This document shows, piece after piece, positions 49,104 through 58,044 of a stretch of 64,000 bases of DNA. The DNA lies in the NCBI GenBank assembly GCA_035942255.1, contig DASZDG010000103.1, positions 26,937-90,936 of the forward strand. Reading direction: 5' to 3'. Position 1 is the first letter of the stretch. Each line of letters begins with the position of its first letter. The DNA comes from JALZEG01 sp035942255. GTDB lineage: Bacteria; Actinomycetota; CADDZG01; WHSQ01. The position numbers and the translations under genes were made by a program. The notes below the pieces were generated by a model. It searched no databases, was not told the origin of the DNA, and saw nothing but the letters and a program-made list of their open reading frames with translations.

Positions 49104-51284
49104 ATGATCATCAAGAAGGGATCGGCTCGGCGACCCGAGGAGCCCGCGGCCGGTAGCGCCGAAGCCGCAATTTCTGGACCGCTCCCCAACCCGGCGCCGC
49201 CGGTGAGCGGCTTGTACAAGTACCAGGCTTCGAGGATCAGCCCGCGCCTGCCCCTGCCGGGCGCGCAAGGGGCCGGCGCTTCGGTCGAGCTCGCGCCCAC
49301 GCTGTTCCCGTTCCTCGCGGAGGAGCTGCGCCTCGACGTCGACGGGCGCTATCCGCAGCTGGCCGTGAGCGGCATGGTGCCGGCGGGGTTCTCGAGGGTC
49401 TCGTGGATAGCCAAGCTCGTCGCGGCCGGGACGAACCACTGGACCGGCACGATCTTCTACAAGGAAGGCTCGTCGGCGTTCCCGTACACGACTGTGGACG
49501 TGGTAGCCGCCCCGAGCTGGGTCCCCGCGAACCGGGCGGTGACGGTCGTCTTCAGCGCCGGCTCGGTGACGAGGACCCGCATCTACAAGTTCACCTCGCC
49601 TTACTTCCACAACGTCGACTTCGAGTTCGACAACACCCCGGGTGAGGTCGCGACCACTAGCGTCAACACGTGTGCGCACCCGAACCGTCCGTCGACGCTT
49701 CCGTGCGAGACGCTGTCTATCCCGACGGTCTTCGAGCGCGCCGGCTTCGGCGTCACGACGTCCCCCGGAGGAACCGTCCCGATGGCGAAAGCCGGCTCCA
49801 ACCTCAAGTGGAGTGACCAGGAGATGCACGACGCCATGCAGGCTTACTGGTCGAAGTTCTCCGCGACCAGCAAGTGGGCGATGTGGGTCTTCTTCGCGTC
49901 GTTGCACGAGACGGGGACCTCGTTGGGCGGCATCATGTTCGACCAGATCGGTCCGAACCACCGCCAGGGGACGGCGATCTTCAACGACGCGTTCATCTCG
50001 CAGCCCCCGGGCGGCGACCTCGCTCCGGCCGCGTGGGTCCAGCGGATGATCTTCTGGACGGCCTGTCACGAGATGGGGCATTCCTTCAACCTGGCGCATT
50101 CCTGGCAGAAGGCGATGGGGGGAAGGTGGCTGCCAGGGCTCGTGAACGAGCCCGAGGCCCGTAGCTTCATGAACTACCCGTACTACGTCACCGGAGGACA
50201 GGCGGCCTTCTTCGCAAGCTTCCAATATCGCTTCAGCGACGCCGAGCTGATGTTCCTGCGGCACGCCCCGGGCAAGTTCGTCCAGATGGGCAACGCCGCC
50301 TGGTTCGACAACCACGGCTTCAGCGGCGCCAACGTCGCGCCCGAGGCGCGGCTGACGCTCGAGCTGAGGGTCAACCGCAACCGCCGGCTGTTCGAGTTCA
50401 TGGAGCCGGTCACCGTTGAGCTCAAGCTGACGAACGTCACCGATCAGCCGCAGCTGTTGGACGTGAACGTCCTCAAGCACTTCGACTCGATGGTCGTGAT
50501 CGTGAAGAAGGACGGGAAGAGCGCGCGCCAGGTGATCCCCTTCGCGCAGTACTGCTACATGCCCGACAAGATGGCGCTGCTGCCGGGAGAGTCCGTCTAC
50601 CAGCCCCTCCTCATCTCGGGAGGACAGGGCGGATGGGACCTCGCGGAGCCGGGGCGGTACGTCGTCCAGATCGCGCTGCGGAACGACGACGAGGACATCG
50701 TCTCGAACCCGCTGCCCCTCAGGGTCGCCCCGCCCAGGAGCTACGACGAAGAGCTCGTGGCGCAGGACTTCTTCGTCGACGACGTGGCGCGGACGTTCGC
50801 GTTCGGCGGCAGCGAGGTGCTCTCGAGCGCGAGGGACACGCTCATGGAGGTGATCGAGCGAACCCCGGACCGCAGGGCCGCTCTGCACTCCTCGCTGGTC
50901 CTGGGCAGCGTCGCGCGGCGCGACTACAAGGTCCTAGTCGAGGACCCCGAGGCCGAAGCCGGCATCGGGATGCGGACGCGCGCAGCGCAGCCGGAGAACG
51001 CGCGCGAGCTCCTCGACAAAGCGCTGCTCCGGAGGCCGCACGACGCGGCGGAGACGCTGGGGCACATCCGTTACCGCCGGCACGTCGAACGTCTCAGTGA
51101 CTGGCTTGCCGACTCCGACGAGCCGGCGGCCGCGGCCGACGCTCAAGACGTGCTCTACGAGACGCTGTCGTCGCGGGAGGTGCAAGGGCGCAAGGTGCTG
51201 GGGGGCGTTCTCGACGAGGTTGCGAGGAAGCGCGACGCTTTCAGGTCCGAGGCCAACGGCGGAAAGAGAGCCAAGACTCGCTAG
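49104..51284 (+). CDS. Large zinc metallopeptidase-like protein, no signal peptide
   Basis: 726 aa. Zinc-binding HEMGHSFNLAHSW near residue 322 fits HExxHxxxxxH of metzincins, with a downstream Met (RSFMNYPYY) as in the Met-turn. Before it a beta-rich region (residues 70-230) and after it an Ig-like region (TLELRVNRNRRLFEFMEPVTVELKLTNVTDQPQLLDV), then a helical C-terminus (LHSSLVLGSVARRDYKVLVEDPE onward). It has no N-terminal hydrophobic signal. Function unknown; it converges with a small beta-domain gene. Confidence 0.7.
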   Translation: MIIKKGSARRPEEPAAGSAEAAISGPLPNPAPPVSGLYKYQASRISPRLPLPGAQGAGASVELAPTLFPFLAEELRLDVDGRYPQLAVSGMVPAGFSRVSWIAKLVAAGTNHWTGTIFYKEGSSAFPYTTVDVVAAPSWVPANRAVTVVFSAGSVTRTRIYKFTSPYFHNVDFEFDNTPGEVATTSVNTCAHPNRPSTLPCETLSIPTVFERAGFGVTTSPGGTVPMAKAGSNLKWSDQEMHDAMQAYWSKFSATSKWAMWVFFASLHETGTSLGGIMFDQIGPNHRQGTAIFNDAFISQPPGGDLAPAAWVQRMIFWTACHEMGHSFNLAHSWQKAMGGRWLPGLVNEPEARSFMNYPYYVTGGQAAFFASFQYRFSDAELMFLRHAPGKFVQMGNAAWFDNHGFSGANVAPEARLTLELRVNRNRRLFEFMEPVTVELKLTNVTDQPQLLDVNVLKHFDSMVVIVKKDGKSARQVIPFAQYCYMPDKMALLPGESVYQPLLISGGQGGWDLAEPGRYVVQIALRNDDEDIVSNPLPLRVAPPRSYDEELVAQDFFVDDVARTFAFGGSEVLSSARDTLMEVIERTPDRRAALHSSLVLGSVARRDYKVLVEDPEAEAGIGMRTRAAQPENARELLDKALLRRPHDAAETLGHIRYRRHVERLSDWLADSDEPAAAADAQDVLYETLSSREVQGRKVLGGVLDEVARKRDAFRSEANGGKRAKTR

Positions 51285-51287
51285 CCG

Positions 51288-51587
51288 TCAGACATAGCCG
51301 AAGGGGTCCTTGGAGAGACGGCAGACGATGTCGCCGGAAGCGACCGATGCGCCGAGGTAAAGGCGGTCTTCCAGCGTGACGTCTACCTTCTCTTCGAGGC
51401 CCCGCTCCGGGAGGGCGATCGTGACCTCGACCTCGCCGGGCGGGAGGTCGAGGTCCCACGAGTCGGCCAGCCCGATCTGCAGCCTGGTGCTCACCTTGTC
51501 GTTGCGGTAGACCTCACGGCCTCCGATCGACACGACCACGCGGTCGTTCTCGAATCCCTCCTCCAGAGCAATGCTTATAGAAGGCAC
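51288..51587 (-). CDS. Small beta-rich hypothetical protein
   Basis: 99 aa, MPSISIALEEGFENDRVVVSIGGREVYRN then VSTRLQIGLADSWDLDLPPGEVEVTIALPERGLEEKVDVTLEDRLYLGASV. Appears all-beta, cytoplasmic. Starts 3 bases after the end of the alkyltransferase-like frame, so probably co-transcribed with it, and converges with the metallopeptidase gene (3 bases apart). No family recognised. Confidence 0.6.
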   Translation of the reverse strand: MPSISIALEEGFENDRVVVSIGGREVYRNDKVSTRLQIGLADSWDLDLPPGEVEVTIALPERGLEEKVDVTLEDRLYLGASVASGDIVCRLSKDPFGYV

Positions 51588-51590
51588 CTT

Positions 51591-51996
51591 CTAATCGTCG
51601 CAGACTAGGGCTGAGGGCGTGCAGCCCTTCAGGCGCGCGACCGTGGTCTCCGGACGACCGGCCCCCGACGAGGTCGATGCCCTCCTTCTCGAGGAGCCGG
51701 GCCTGCTCTTCCTGGTGGGGGGAGACGAGCCTCCCGTCGGCGCGGACGACTCGCCACCAGGGGAGGCCCTCGTTGCTCGCGAGGAGGTTCCCGACCGCTC
51801 TTGCGGCGCCGGCAAAGCCCGCCTCCTCGGCGACCTCGCCATACGAAGCGACTTCACCGGGGCCGAGCGCCCTGATGACCGCCATCACCGCGGCCTCGAA
51901 GGATCCCGAGTGTCTCAGCTGCTCGGCTCCTATAGGGCGGCCGCCCCCGTGGCCCCCGTAGACGGGGGGCGCCGGTGGCGGGACCTCCATGGCCAT
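51591..51996 (-). pseudogene. Alkyltransferase-like (MGMT DNA-binding domain) gene with probable frameshift
   Basis: From ATG 51996 (GAGGAGG upstream) the frame encodes an MGMT/Ada C-terminal-type fold: SGSFEAAVMAVIRALGPGEVASYGEVAEEAGFAGAARAVGNLLASNEGLPWWRVVRADGRLVSPHQEEQARLLEKEGIDLVGG. The PCHRV active-site Cys region reads PWWRVV, so it belongs to alkyltransferase-like (non-catalytic) proteins. After DLVGG, near a GGGGG run at about 51665, a natural ending (RPETTVARLKGCTPSALVCDD, stop 51591) lies in another frame, whereas the original frame runs into the next gene to 51514. Either a one-base indel or an unusual overlap. Confidence 0.6.
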
Positions 51997-52209
51997 TGCT
52001 CCGACCTCCTCGCAGGCTTCGTCCACAGCTCCAACGTAGAGAAACGGGCCCGCTTCCGGGTAGGCCCTTTCTCGAATTGCCTGGCGACACTTACGCCTTG
52101 CGAGCGTGGCGGAAGCACCGACATCGCCGACGAAGAGTCGTTCCGTCGCCGACGGCCAGTTCGGAGAGGGAGACGTAGGTTCAGCCGTCAGCAGGGGACC
52201 GGGGGCAGC

Positions 52210-52893
52210 ATGTTCGTGGGGATCGATCTGGGGCAGCGGCGCGTTCACGTCGTCGCGCTGGATGAACAGCTCCGACTGCAGACCGCAACCGTAGTGGACG
52301 TGGCCGATCTGGAGTCACTACGGTCGTGCCTCAAGGACGCCGAGGTCGTTGCTATCGATGCCCCCGAGGCCCTCAGCACGGCTCCACACGCATACGACGA
52401 GTCTCTAAGTCGCAAGTTCCGAAGCGCCCGCTGTGCCGAGATCGCGTTGGGACGTGAGCACCGAATCTGGGTGCCGTGGGTGACGCCGACGATCGATCAG
52501 GTCCTGCCGCTGTGGATGGACGTCGGCTTCCAGGTCTTCGACCTCACCCGAAGCTGCGACGCCGAGGCGGTGGAGGTCTTCCCGCACGCAGGCTTCCGCG
52601 TCCTCGCCGGCAGCCGCATTCCGTCGAAGCTCTCAGCAGGCGGGCTGCGCGTGCGGGCAGAGCTCCTGCGGGAACGAGGCGTGGTGATCGAAGCGCTCGA
52701 GATGTGGTCGCACGACTCGCTCGACGCGGCCCTCGCGGCGCTGATCGCGCGCGACGTGGCACAGAGCAGAGCGACGCGGGTGGGGTGCGGGCATGACGCG
52801 TCGGCGATACATCTTCCGGCTGCGATCGGTCCGGCTGCGCCGCCTGCGACCTCGTCGGAGCTGCGCGCGGCGGAAGCATTTACTCAGCCTTAA
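52210..52893 (+). CDS. DUF429 protein (predicted RNase H-fold)
   Basis: 227 aa; ATG 52210. N-terminal MFVGIDLGQRRVHVVALDEQ is the DUF429/RNase H-like first strand with Asp; VVAIDAPEALS and RKFRSARCAEIALGREHRIWVPWVTP follow, then EVFPHAGFRVLAG and HDSLDAALAALIARDVA with the late Asp. DUF429 proteins are predicted nucleases; no experimental function. 215 bases separate it from the divergent alkyltransferase-like gene. Confidence 0.75.
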   Translation: MFVGIDLGQRRVHVVALDEQLRLQTATVVDVADLESLRSCLKDAEVVAIDAPEALSTAPHAYDESLSRKFRSARCAEIALGREHRIWVPWVTPTIDQVLPLWMDVGFQVFDLTRSCDAEAVEVFPHAGFRVLAGSRIPSKLSAGGLRVRAELLRERGVVIEALEMWSHDSLDAALAALIARDVAQSRATRVGCGHDASAIHLPAAIGPAAPPATSSELRAAEAFTQP

Positions 52894-52987
52894 CAGGACA
52901 CGAACGAAGCACGGCGAACCTAACGTCACGACGGGCCGGCGACAAGGCGTTTCCGACTCTGCCAACAGGCATGGACGGGAGAGTCAA

Positions 52988-55900
52988 ATGCGCCGAACGC
53001 CAAGGCTTCTTTGCGTTGTTGTTATTGCCGCGCTGTTCGTAGTCCCCCAAGCGAATGCATCCGCTCGGCCGAGCACCAGCGGTGACTCAGCCGGCGATGT
53101 CAGTCCCATGTCGGCAACCTCGATCCCCAGCGAGATCGCCAACGGCGCTAGCGGCATGACATCGATGACCCCCGATGGGCGCTACATCGCGTTCGAATCA
53201 AACGCCTCTAATCTCAACCATGGAGACGGCAACGGCAACTCATCGGACGTTTGGGTACGCGACCGGGTGACCCGTGTTGCGACACTCGTTTCCGGTGGTA
53301 GCGGGGGAAGCTATGCACCGTCCATCTCGCCCGACGGCCGCTACGTCAGCTTCCATTCGTTCGCCTCCTTTTCGGGAGCGGACAACAATGGGACGCCGGA
53401 CATCTACCGCGCTGATCTGCTCAACCAATCGGCCAAGGTTCTTGTGTCGGTCACGCCTTCGGGTCAGGCGGGAAATGGGGTAAGCGACCACGCTGTCGTC
53501 ACTCCCGACGGCCGTTATGTTGCGTTCCGCTCGTCCGCTTCGAATCTCGTGCCCAATGACACCAACGGCCGGCACGACGTATTCGTCAGGGACCTTCAGA
53601 CGGGGGTCACGGATCGGGTATCCATAGCGAACAACGGGGATGAGGCCGGTGACGAGATTGAGCGGCGGATATCCATCTCGTCCGATGGCCGCTACGTAGC
53701 GTTCGAATCGAGAGCCATTCTCGTTGCGTACGACTACAACAACGATTGGGACGTCTTCGTTCGCGATCGGTGGGCCGGAACCACCACCAGCGTCTCGCTT
53801 ACACCCTCGGGCACGACGGGGAACCTCGGAAGCTACTTTCCATCGATGACACCCGACGGTCGCTTCGTTGCGTTCCATGCGTGGTCCTCGGATTTGGTTC
53901 CGGGGGACGTCAACGGCCAGCCCGACATATTCCTCCGGGACCGCTCGACAGGCCAAACCAGCCTGGTGTCCGTCACCTCTGGCGGAGGTCAGTCAGACAA
54001 CATCAGCGACCTACCGACCATCACATCCGACGGTCGCTACATTGCCTTTCGATCGCTCTCGACGACCTTCATAGCCGGAGGGAGCTCCGGCTCTCACATC
54101 TTCGTCAAGGATCGCGTCACCGGTGCGCTTACGCGCGCGTCCATCAGCACGTCGGGAGCTGCCGGAAACGCGGCCAGCCACCGTCCCATCACCTCATCCG
54201 ACGGCAAGCTCGTCGCCTTCGAGACGGACGCAACGAACCTTGTACCGAACGACGTGAACGGTCACAAGGACGTCGTTCTTCGGAACATCACTACCGGCCA
54301 GACGACCGGGATCACGACGATGACGAATACCGCCCCGACGGCGTCGGTCAGCGTCTCCCCGACATCGGGCAATAGGTCGACGAGCTTTCAGGCGGCGGCC
54401 TCGGGCTCGGATCCAGACGGTGATCCGATCTCCTCTTACGAGATTTCTTGGGGCGATGGGCAATACACATATGGGAAGAACACAGCGCACAGCTATAGCT
54501 CGACCGGCGCGTTCGCCGTCAGAGCTACTGCCTGCGACCAATTCGGGTTGTGCTCGCCCCCATCGAGCTCTGTCTCGGTTCAGGTGAGCTTCAGCAACCG
54601 AGCACCGGTTGCTTCTCTGACCGTGTCACCGTCGCAGGGCGATACGAGAACCAGCTTCTCGGCAAACATGAGCGGCTCGTCCGATCCAGACCGCGACTCG
54701 CTTTCGTACGAGATCGATTGGGGCGACGGGACCGTCGTCAACGCAAGCCAGGGTCAGCACACGTACGAGCGCGCAGGCAACTACGAAGTCAGGGGGCAGG
54801 TAACGGACTCGTTCGGCGCTTACTCGGTGGATGCTGAGACCGTACGCGTGTGCGAGGTCTGGGCTCAGGGCATGTGCACTCAGGCATCGTCCACCATCGA
54901 TGACACCGTCGGCCAATGTTACGACACAGGCTTGTGCCCTCAGGATCCGCCCTTCCAGCCAGTGCCGTCACCCGTGAGCGCCATCGCGGCTCCCATTCTG
55001 GCCCAGGTCCCGAAAATACGGGTAACTCCGAAGAACGCGGTTCTCGTGGTCAATGCGAACGTTCTTCAGGCCTACGCAGAAGGTGACCCCGGCTATCGGG
55101 CGAAGTGCACCGCGTCGGACGCAACGAAGACCTGTGACGCTCCAGGCAGAGAGAAACGCTTTGCGATGAGGGTTGCTGCCCTGAGCATGAAGGGCCGTTC
55201 CGCTACGGGAGACGGCATGGGCAAGATTCCGGACATCGTGCTCTTGCAGGAAGCAAGGCTTGGGGACGCCCAGAACATTGCGAACTACCTGACGAAGAGG
55301 TTCAACAAGAAGTTCGAAGTCGCCGCAGGGAGGCGGAGCCCGCTCGTCCCAAACTCCGCCGAGGTCGCCGCATGGTGTGCGGACGAGCCAACGATGACTG
55401 AAGCCGCGTGCATGGCCGCCATCAGGATCAAGGCGGACCCCGCGATCGTCTACAACTCTGCAGGGGTACGACCCACGCCTGTAGGCACGTTCGTCGACAA
55501 CCCCTACTCACCCACGGAGCGATGCGAGCAAGTAGCAGGTGTGTTCATCGACCAGGATGGGGACCGCGACCACGATTGCCGGTGGGCGAAGTGGAAGCGC
55601 CAATACCTCCAGGGTTTCGTCGAGCTGAATCCAAGTGGCCAAACGACCGGTTACAGGATCGCCGTTGCGAGCGTGCATTTCGTGACGAAGTCCCACTTCG
55701 CATCTGACGCCCAGCACGACACCAGAACCGAAGAGTGGGTGAGGCAGGTCGCCCAGGGGCTGATCACCACCTATGACCCCGCCCGGTTCGACGCCTACGC
55801 GATCGGCGGTGACCTGAACAACCATCGGTGTGTGAACAAGTTCGAACCGCTCAACGAGAACGATGACGTCGATCAAGCTTTGCGTGGCGACTATCCTCAA

Positions 55901-56194
55901 GGACAGGCGTGCAGCGAGGACGGCTGGTGGGCCACGCTCACCGCGGAACAGGGGTACACGGACGCCATTCTCGATCGCCACAGGAACGAGACGACGGGAG
56001 ACCGGCTCGTGCCACAATACGCAGACGGCAACACCTTCCGGCGCAAGCGGATCGACTACATCTTCTCGAGACTTGCCGATGTCACTGCGGCATCTCACGA
56101 CATAACCTGTGGTGCCCCGACTAACTGCCGCGACTTCTCGAACGCGGCCTACTACTCGGACCATCGCCTGGTCTGGGGCCTCCTGACTCCGTGA
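52988..56194 (+). CDS. Secreted beta-propeller / PKD / endonuclease-phosphatase fusion protein
   Basis: 1068 aa from ATG 52988. Signal peptide (RLLCVVVIAALFVVPQANASA). Residues about 50-435 hold repeated PD40/TolB-like blades (SPDGRYVSF, TPDGRYVAFRSSASNLVPNDTNGRHDVFVRD). Two PKD domains span about 447-535 and 536-630 (DPDGDPISSYEISWGDG; DPDRDSLSYEIDWGDG). From about 676 is an EEP-fold domain: VVNANVLQAY, DIVLLQEARL, AIGGDLNNHRC, RKRIDYIFSRL and YYSDHRLVWGLL, with the catalytic Asn, Glu, Asp and His in place. An extracellular nuclease or phosphodiesterase is likely. GTGA overlap with the next gene. Confidence 0.82.
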   Translation: MRRTPRLLCVVVIAALFVVPQANASARPSTSGDSAGDVSPMSATSIPSEIANGASGMTSMTPDGRYIAFESNASNLNHGDGNGNSSDVWVRDRVTRVATLVSGGSGGSYAPSISPDGRYVSFHSFASFSGADNNGTPDIYRADLLNQSAKVLVSVTPSGQAGNGVSDHAVVTPDGRYVAFRSSASNLVPNDTNGRHDVFVRDLQTGVTDRVSIANNGDEAGDEIERRISISSDGRYVAFESRAILVAYDYNNDWDVFVRDRWAGTTTSVSLTPSGTTGNLGSYFPSMTPDGRFVAFHAWSSDLVPGDVNGQPDIFLRDRSTGQTSLVSVTSGGGQSDNISDLPTITSDGRYIAFRSLSTTFIAGGSSGSHIFVKDRVTGALTRASISTSGAAGNAASHRPITSSDGKLVAFETDATNLVPNDVNGHKDVVLRNITTGQTTGITTMTNTAPTASVSVSPTSGNRSTSFQAAASGSDPDGDPISSYEISWGDGQYTYGKNTAHSYSSTGAFAVRATACDQFGLCSPPSSSVSVQVSFSNRAPVASLTVSPSQGDTRTSFSANMSGSSDPDRDSLSYEIDWGDGTVVNASQGQHTYERAGNYEVRGQVTDSFGAYSVDAETVRVCEVWAQGMCTQASSTIDDTVGQCYDTGLCPQDPPFQPVPSPVSAIAAPILAQVPKIRVTPKNAVLVVNANVLQAYAEGDPGYRAKCTASDATKTCDAPGREKRFAMRVAALSMKGRSATGDGMGKIPDIVLLQEARLGDAQNIANYLTKRFNKKFEVAAGRRSPLVPNSAEVAAWCADEPTMTEAACMAAIRIKADPAIVYNSAGVRPTPVGTFVDNPYSPTERCEQVAGVFIDQDGDRDHDCRWAKWKRQYLQGFVELNPSGQTTGYRIAVASVHFVTKSHFASDAQHDTRTEEWVRQVAQGLITTYDPARFDAYAIGGDLNNHRCVNKFEPLNENDDVDQALRGDYPQGQACSEDGWWATLTAEQGYTDAILDRHRNETTGDRLVPQYADGNTFRRKRIDYIFSRLADVTAASHDITCGAPTNCRDFSNAAYYSDHRLVWGLLTP

Positions 56195-57720
56195 TCCACG
56201 TGCTCGTGTCCTCTCTCAGACTTTCAGCGGATGGGTGGCTCCGCGCGTGCGTGCTGGTCGCAGCCGTAAGCGTCCTCGCGGCTTCTTGCCCGGCAGCCGC
56301 AACGGGAGCGGGGAGATCTCCATCGCGGACACGGAGCGAGATCCATGGCGCCGGCAGCGCTGCAGCGGCGGGGGACGTCAACGGCGACGGTCACGTCGAC
56401 GTGGTCGTATCACGAGGCGGCCTTGTACAGCCGCCTCGCCGGGGCCGCACGTGGGTCCTGTTCGGGCCGTGGTGGGACGGTCGCATCGACCGCGTCTCGA
56501 CTCTGGATGCATCCGGCTTCGTCATCGAGGGCGCGAACGAGGATGACCTGGCGGCGGTATCCGCACCGGCGGGCGACGTCAACGGGGACGGCCTCGATGA
56601 CGTCGTGGTCGGAGCCGCCCTGGCCGGAACCGAAGGACGAGAGGGTTACGGCGCGGCTTACGTGGTCTTCGGCAAGGCCGGCACATCGGCCGTCGAGCTC
56701 TCTCGATACGACGCAGGAGAACAGACCGGGGGCTTCCGGATAGCCGGGCCTTCCGAGTTCAGCCTCGCCGGGTCGAGCGTCTCGACCGCGGGGGACGTCA
56801 ACGCGGACGGGTTGGACGACATCGTCGTGGGGGCGCCCTTCTCCGGCTCGGCGTACGTCGTCTTCGGAAAGACGACGACGTCTCCGGTCGATCTCGCTCT
56901 CTTCGACGTAAACGCTCAGGGCGTGAGCGGATACAGGATCGACTTTCCGGCACCCGACTACGCCGACGGGGTTTCGGTTGCGGGGGGAGGCGATGTCAAC
57001 GGTGACGGTCTCCCGGACGTGTTGGTCGGTCACGTCCCGCATACCTACGACTCGCCCGGCAGTGTCTTCGTCGTCTTCGGGAAGGCGACCCCAGAGCCCG
57101 TAGACGTGGTGGCCCTCGCCTCTCATGGTTTCGAGATCCAGGGTCGGAGGGCCGGAGACGCGACGGGGTATTCCGTCGCGGACGCCGGAGATCTGAACGA
57201 CGATGGCAACTCGGACGTGGTGATAGGAGCGCCTCGCATCAACTACCGCGCGAGAGGTGGCGCGGCCGTCGTGTTTGGCTCGGCCGCGACCGATGTGGTG
57301 CGGCTGTCCGACATCGGTGCACGAGGCTTCCTGATCAGCGGTGACCGCAGGGGTGACAACGTCGGAAACGCCGTCGGCGGCGGAGGTGACGTCGACGGTG
57401 ACGGCCTCGACGACATCGTGGTAGGCGCGAGAGACGCCGGGAGGTTCGCCGGTGCGGCTTACGTCGTGTACGGACGCAGAGGCGGTGACACGATCCGGCT
57501 CGCGGATCTCGGGCCGCGAGGCTCTCGCATCGAAGGCGTGAGGTCTTCGCCACGCAGGTGCGATCGACCGGATTGGTCGTGGTGCCCAGGGGATTGGTTC
57601 GGGCATTCCGTGACGGGAATCGGAGACGTTGACGGAGATCGTCGAGCAGACCTCCTGATAGGTGCGTACGCCGCGGGAACGGGCCGGCTCGGCCGGTCGT
57701 ACATCATCCGCGGACGCTAG
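56191..57720 (+). CDS. Secreted FG-GAP/integrin-alpha-like repeat protein
   Basis: 509 aa, GTG start overlapping the upstream stop. Signal-like N-terminus (WLRACVLVAAVSVLAASCPAAATG). Seven or so FG-GAP repeats with Ca-binding loops, e.g. AGDVNGDGLDDVVVGAALAG, AGDVNADGLDDIVVGAPFSG, GGDVNGDGLPDVLVGH, GGGDVDGDGLDDIVVGARDAG and IGDVDGDRRADLLIGAYAAG. Forms a beta-propeller, probably on the cell surface or secreted; translationally coupled to the EEP fusion protein and may act with it. Confidence 0.87.
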   Translation: MIHVLVSSLRLSADGWLRACVLVAAVSVLAASCPAAATGAGRSPSRTRSEIHGAGSAAAAGDVNGDGHVDVVVSRGGLVQPPRRGRTWVLFGPWWDGRIDRVSTLDASGFVIEGANEDDLAAVSAPAGDVNGDGLDDVVVGAALAGTEGREGYGAAYVVFGKAGTSAVELSRYDAGEQTGGFRIAGPSEFSLAGSSVSTAGDVNADGLDDIVVGAPFSGSAYVVFGKTTTSPVDLALFDVNAQGVSGYRIDFPAPDYADGVSVAGGGDVNGDGLPDVLVGHVPHTYDSPGSVFVVFGKATPEPVDVVALASHGFEIQGRRAGDATGYSVADAGDLNDDGNSDVVIGAPRINYRARGGAAVVFGSAATDVVRLSDIGARGFLISGDRRGDNVGNAVGGGGDVDGDGLDDIVVGARDAGRFAGAAYVVYGRRGGDTIRLADLGPRGSRIEGVRSSPRRCDRPDWSWCPGDWFGHSVTGIGDVDGDRRADLLIGAYAAGTGRLGRSYIIRGR

Positions 57721-58044
57721 CCGCCCCCGTCGACGCCGACCTCCATCCGACGGCCAAGCCCCACCCCGTCGATCGTCTGGACTCGGCACCCGTGTTTTCC
57801 GCCCCTGTAAGGAAGCCAAGAGGGGACGAAGCCAGCTCGAGACTGATGGCGAAAACATGCTCTGACCTGCCGAAATCCCCGTTCGGGACCTTCGATCCCC
57901 GGCTCTCGGCGGGTGTGGGCCACGTGCAGTTGCGGTGAAGGTCTGGAACCCGCGGGCGTAGAAGCATGGCGCGAGCGTTACAAGGAACTGGCCCACACGT
58001 AGTACCGGATTGAACGTCCTATCCGGGAGGAACGAGGAGGCGAG
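57721..58044. other. Intergenic region before the subtilisin gene
   Basis: 324 bases, no convincing gene. It must hold the protease promoter; GGAACGAGGAGGCGAG just before the ATG at 58045 is its ribosome-binding region. No clear hairpin terminator was seen after the FG-GAP gene. Confidence 0.5.
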
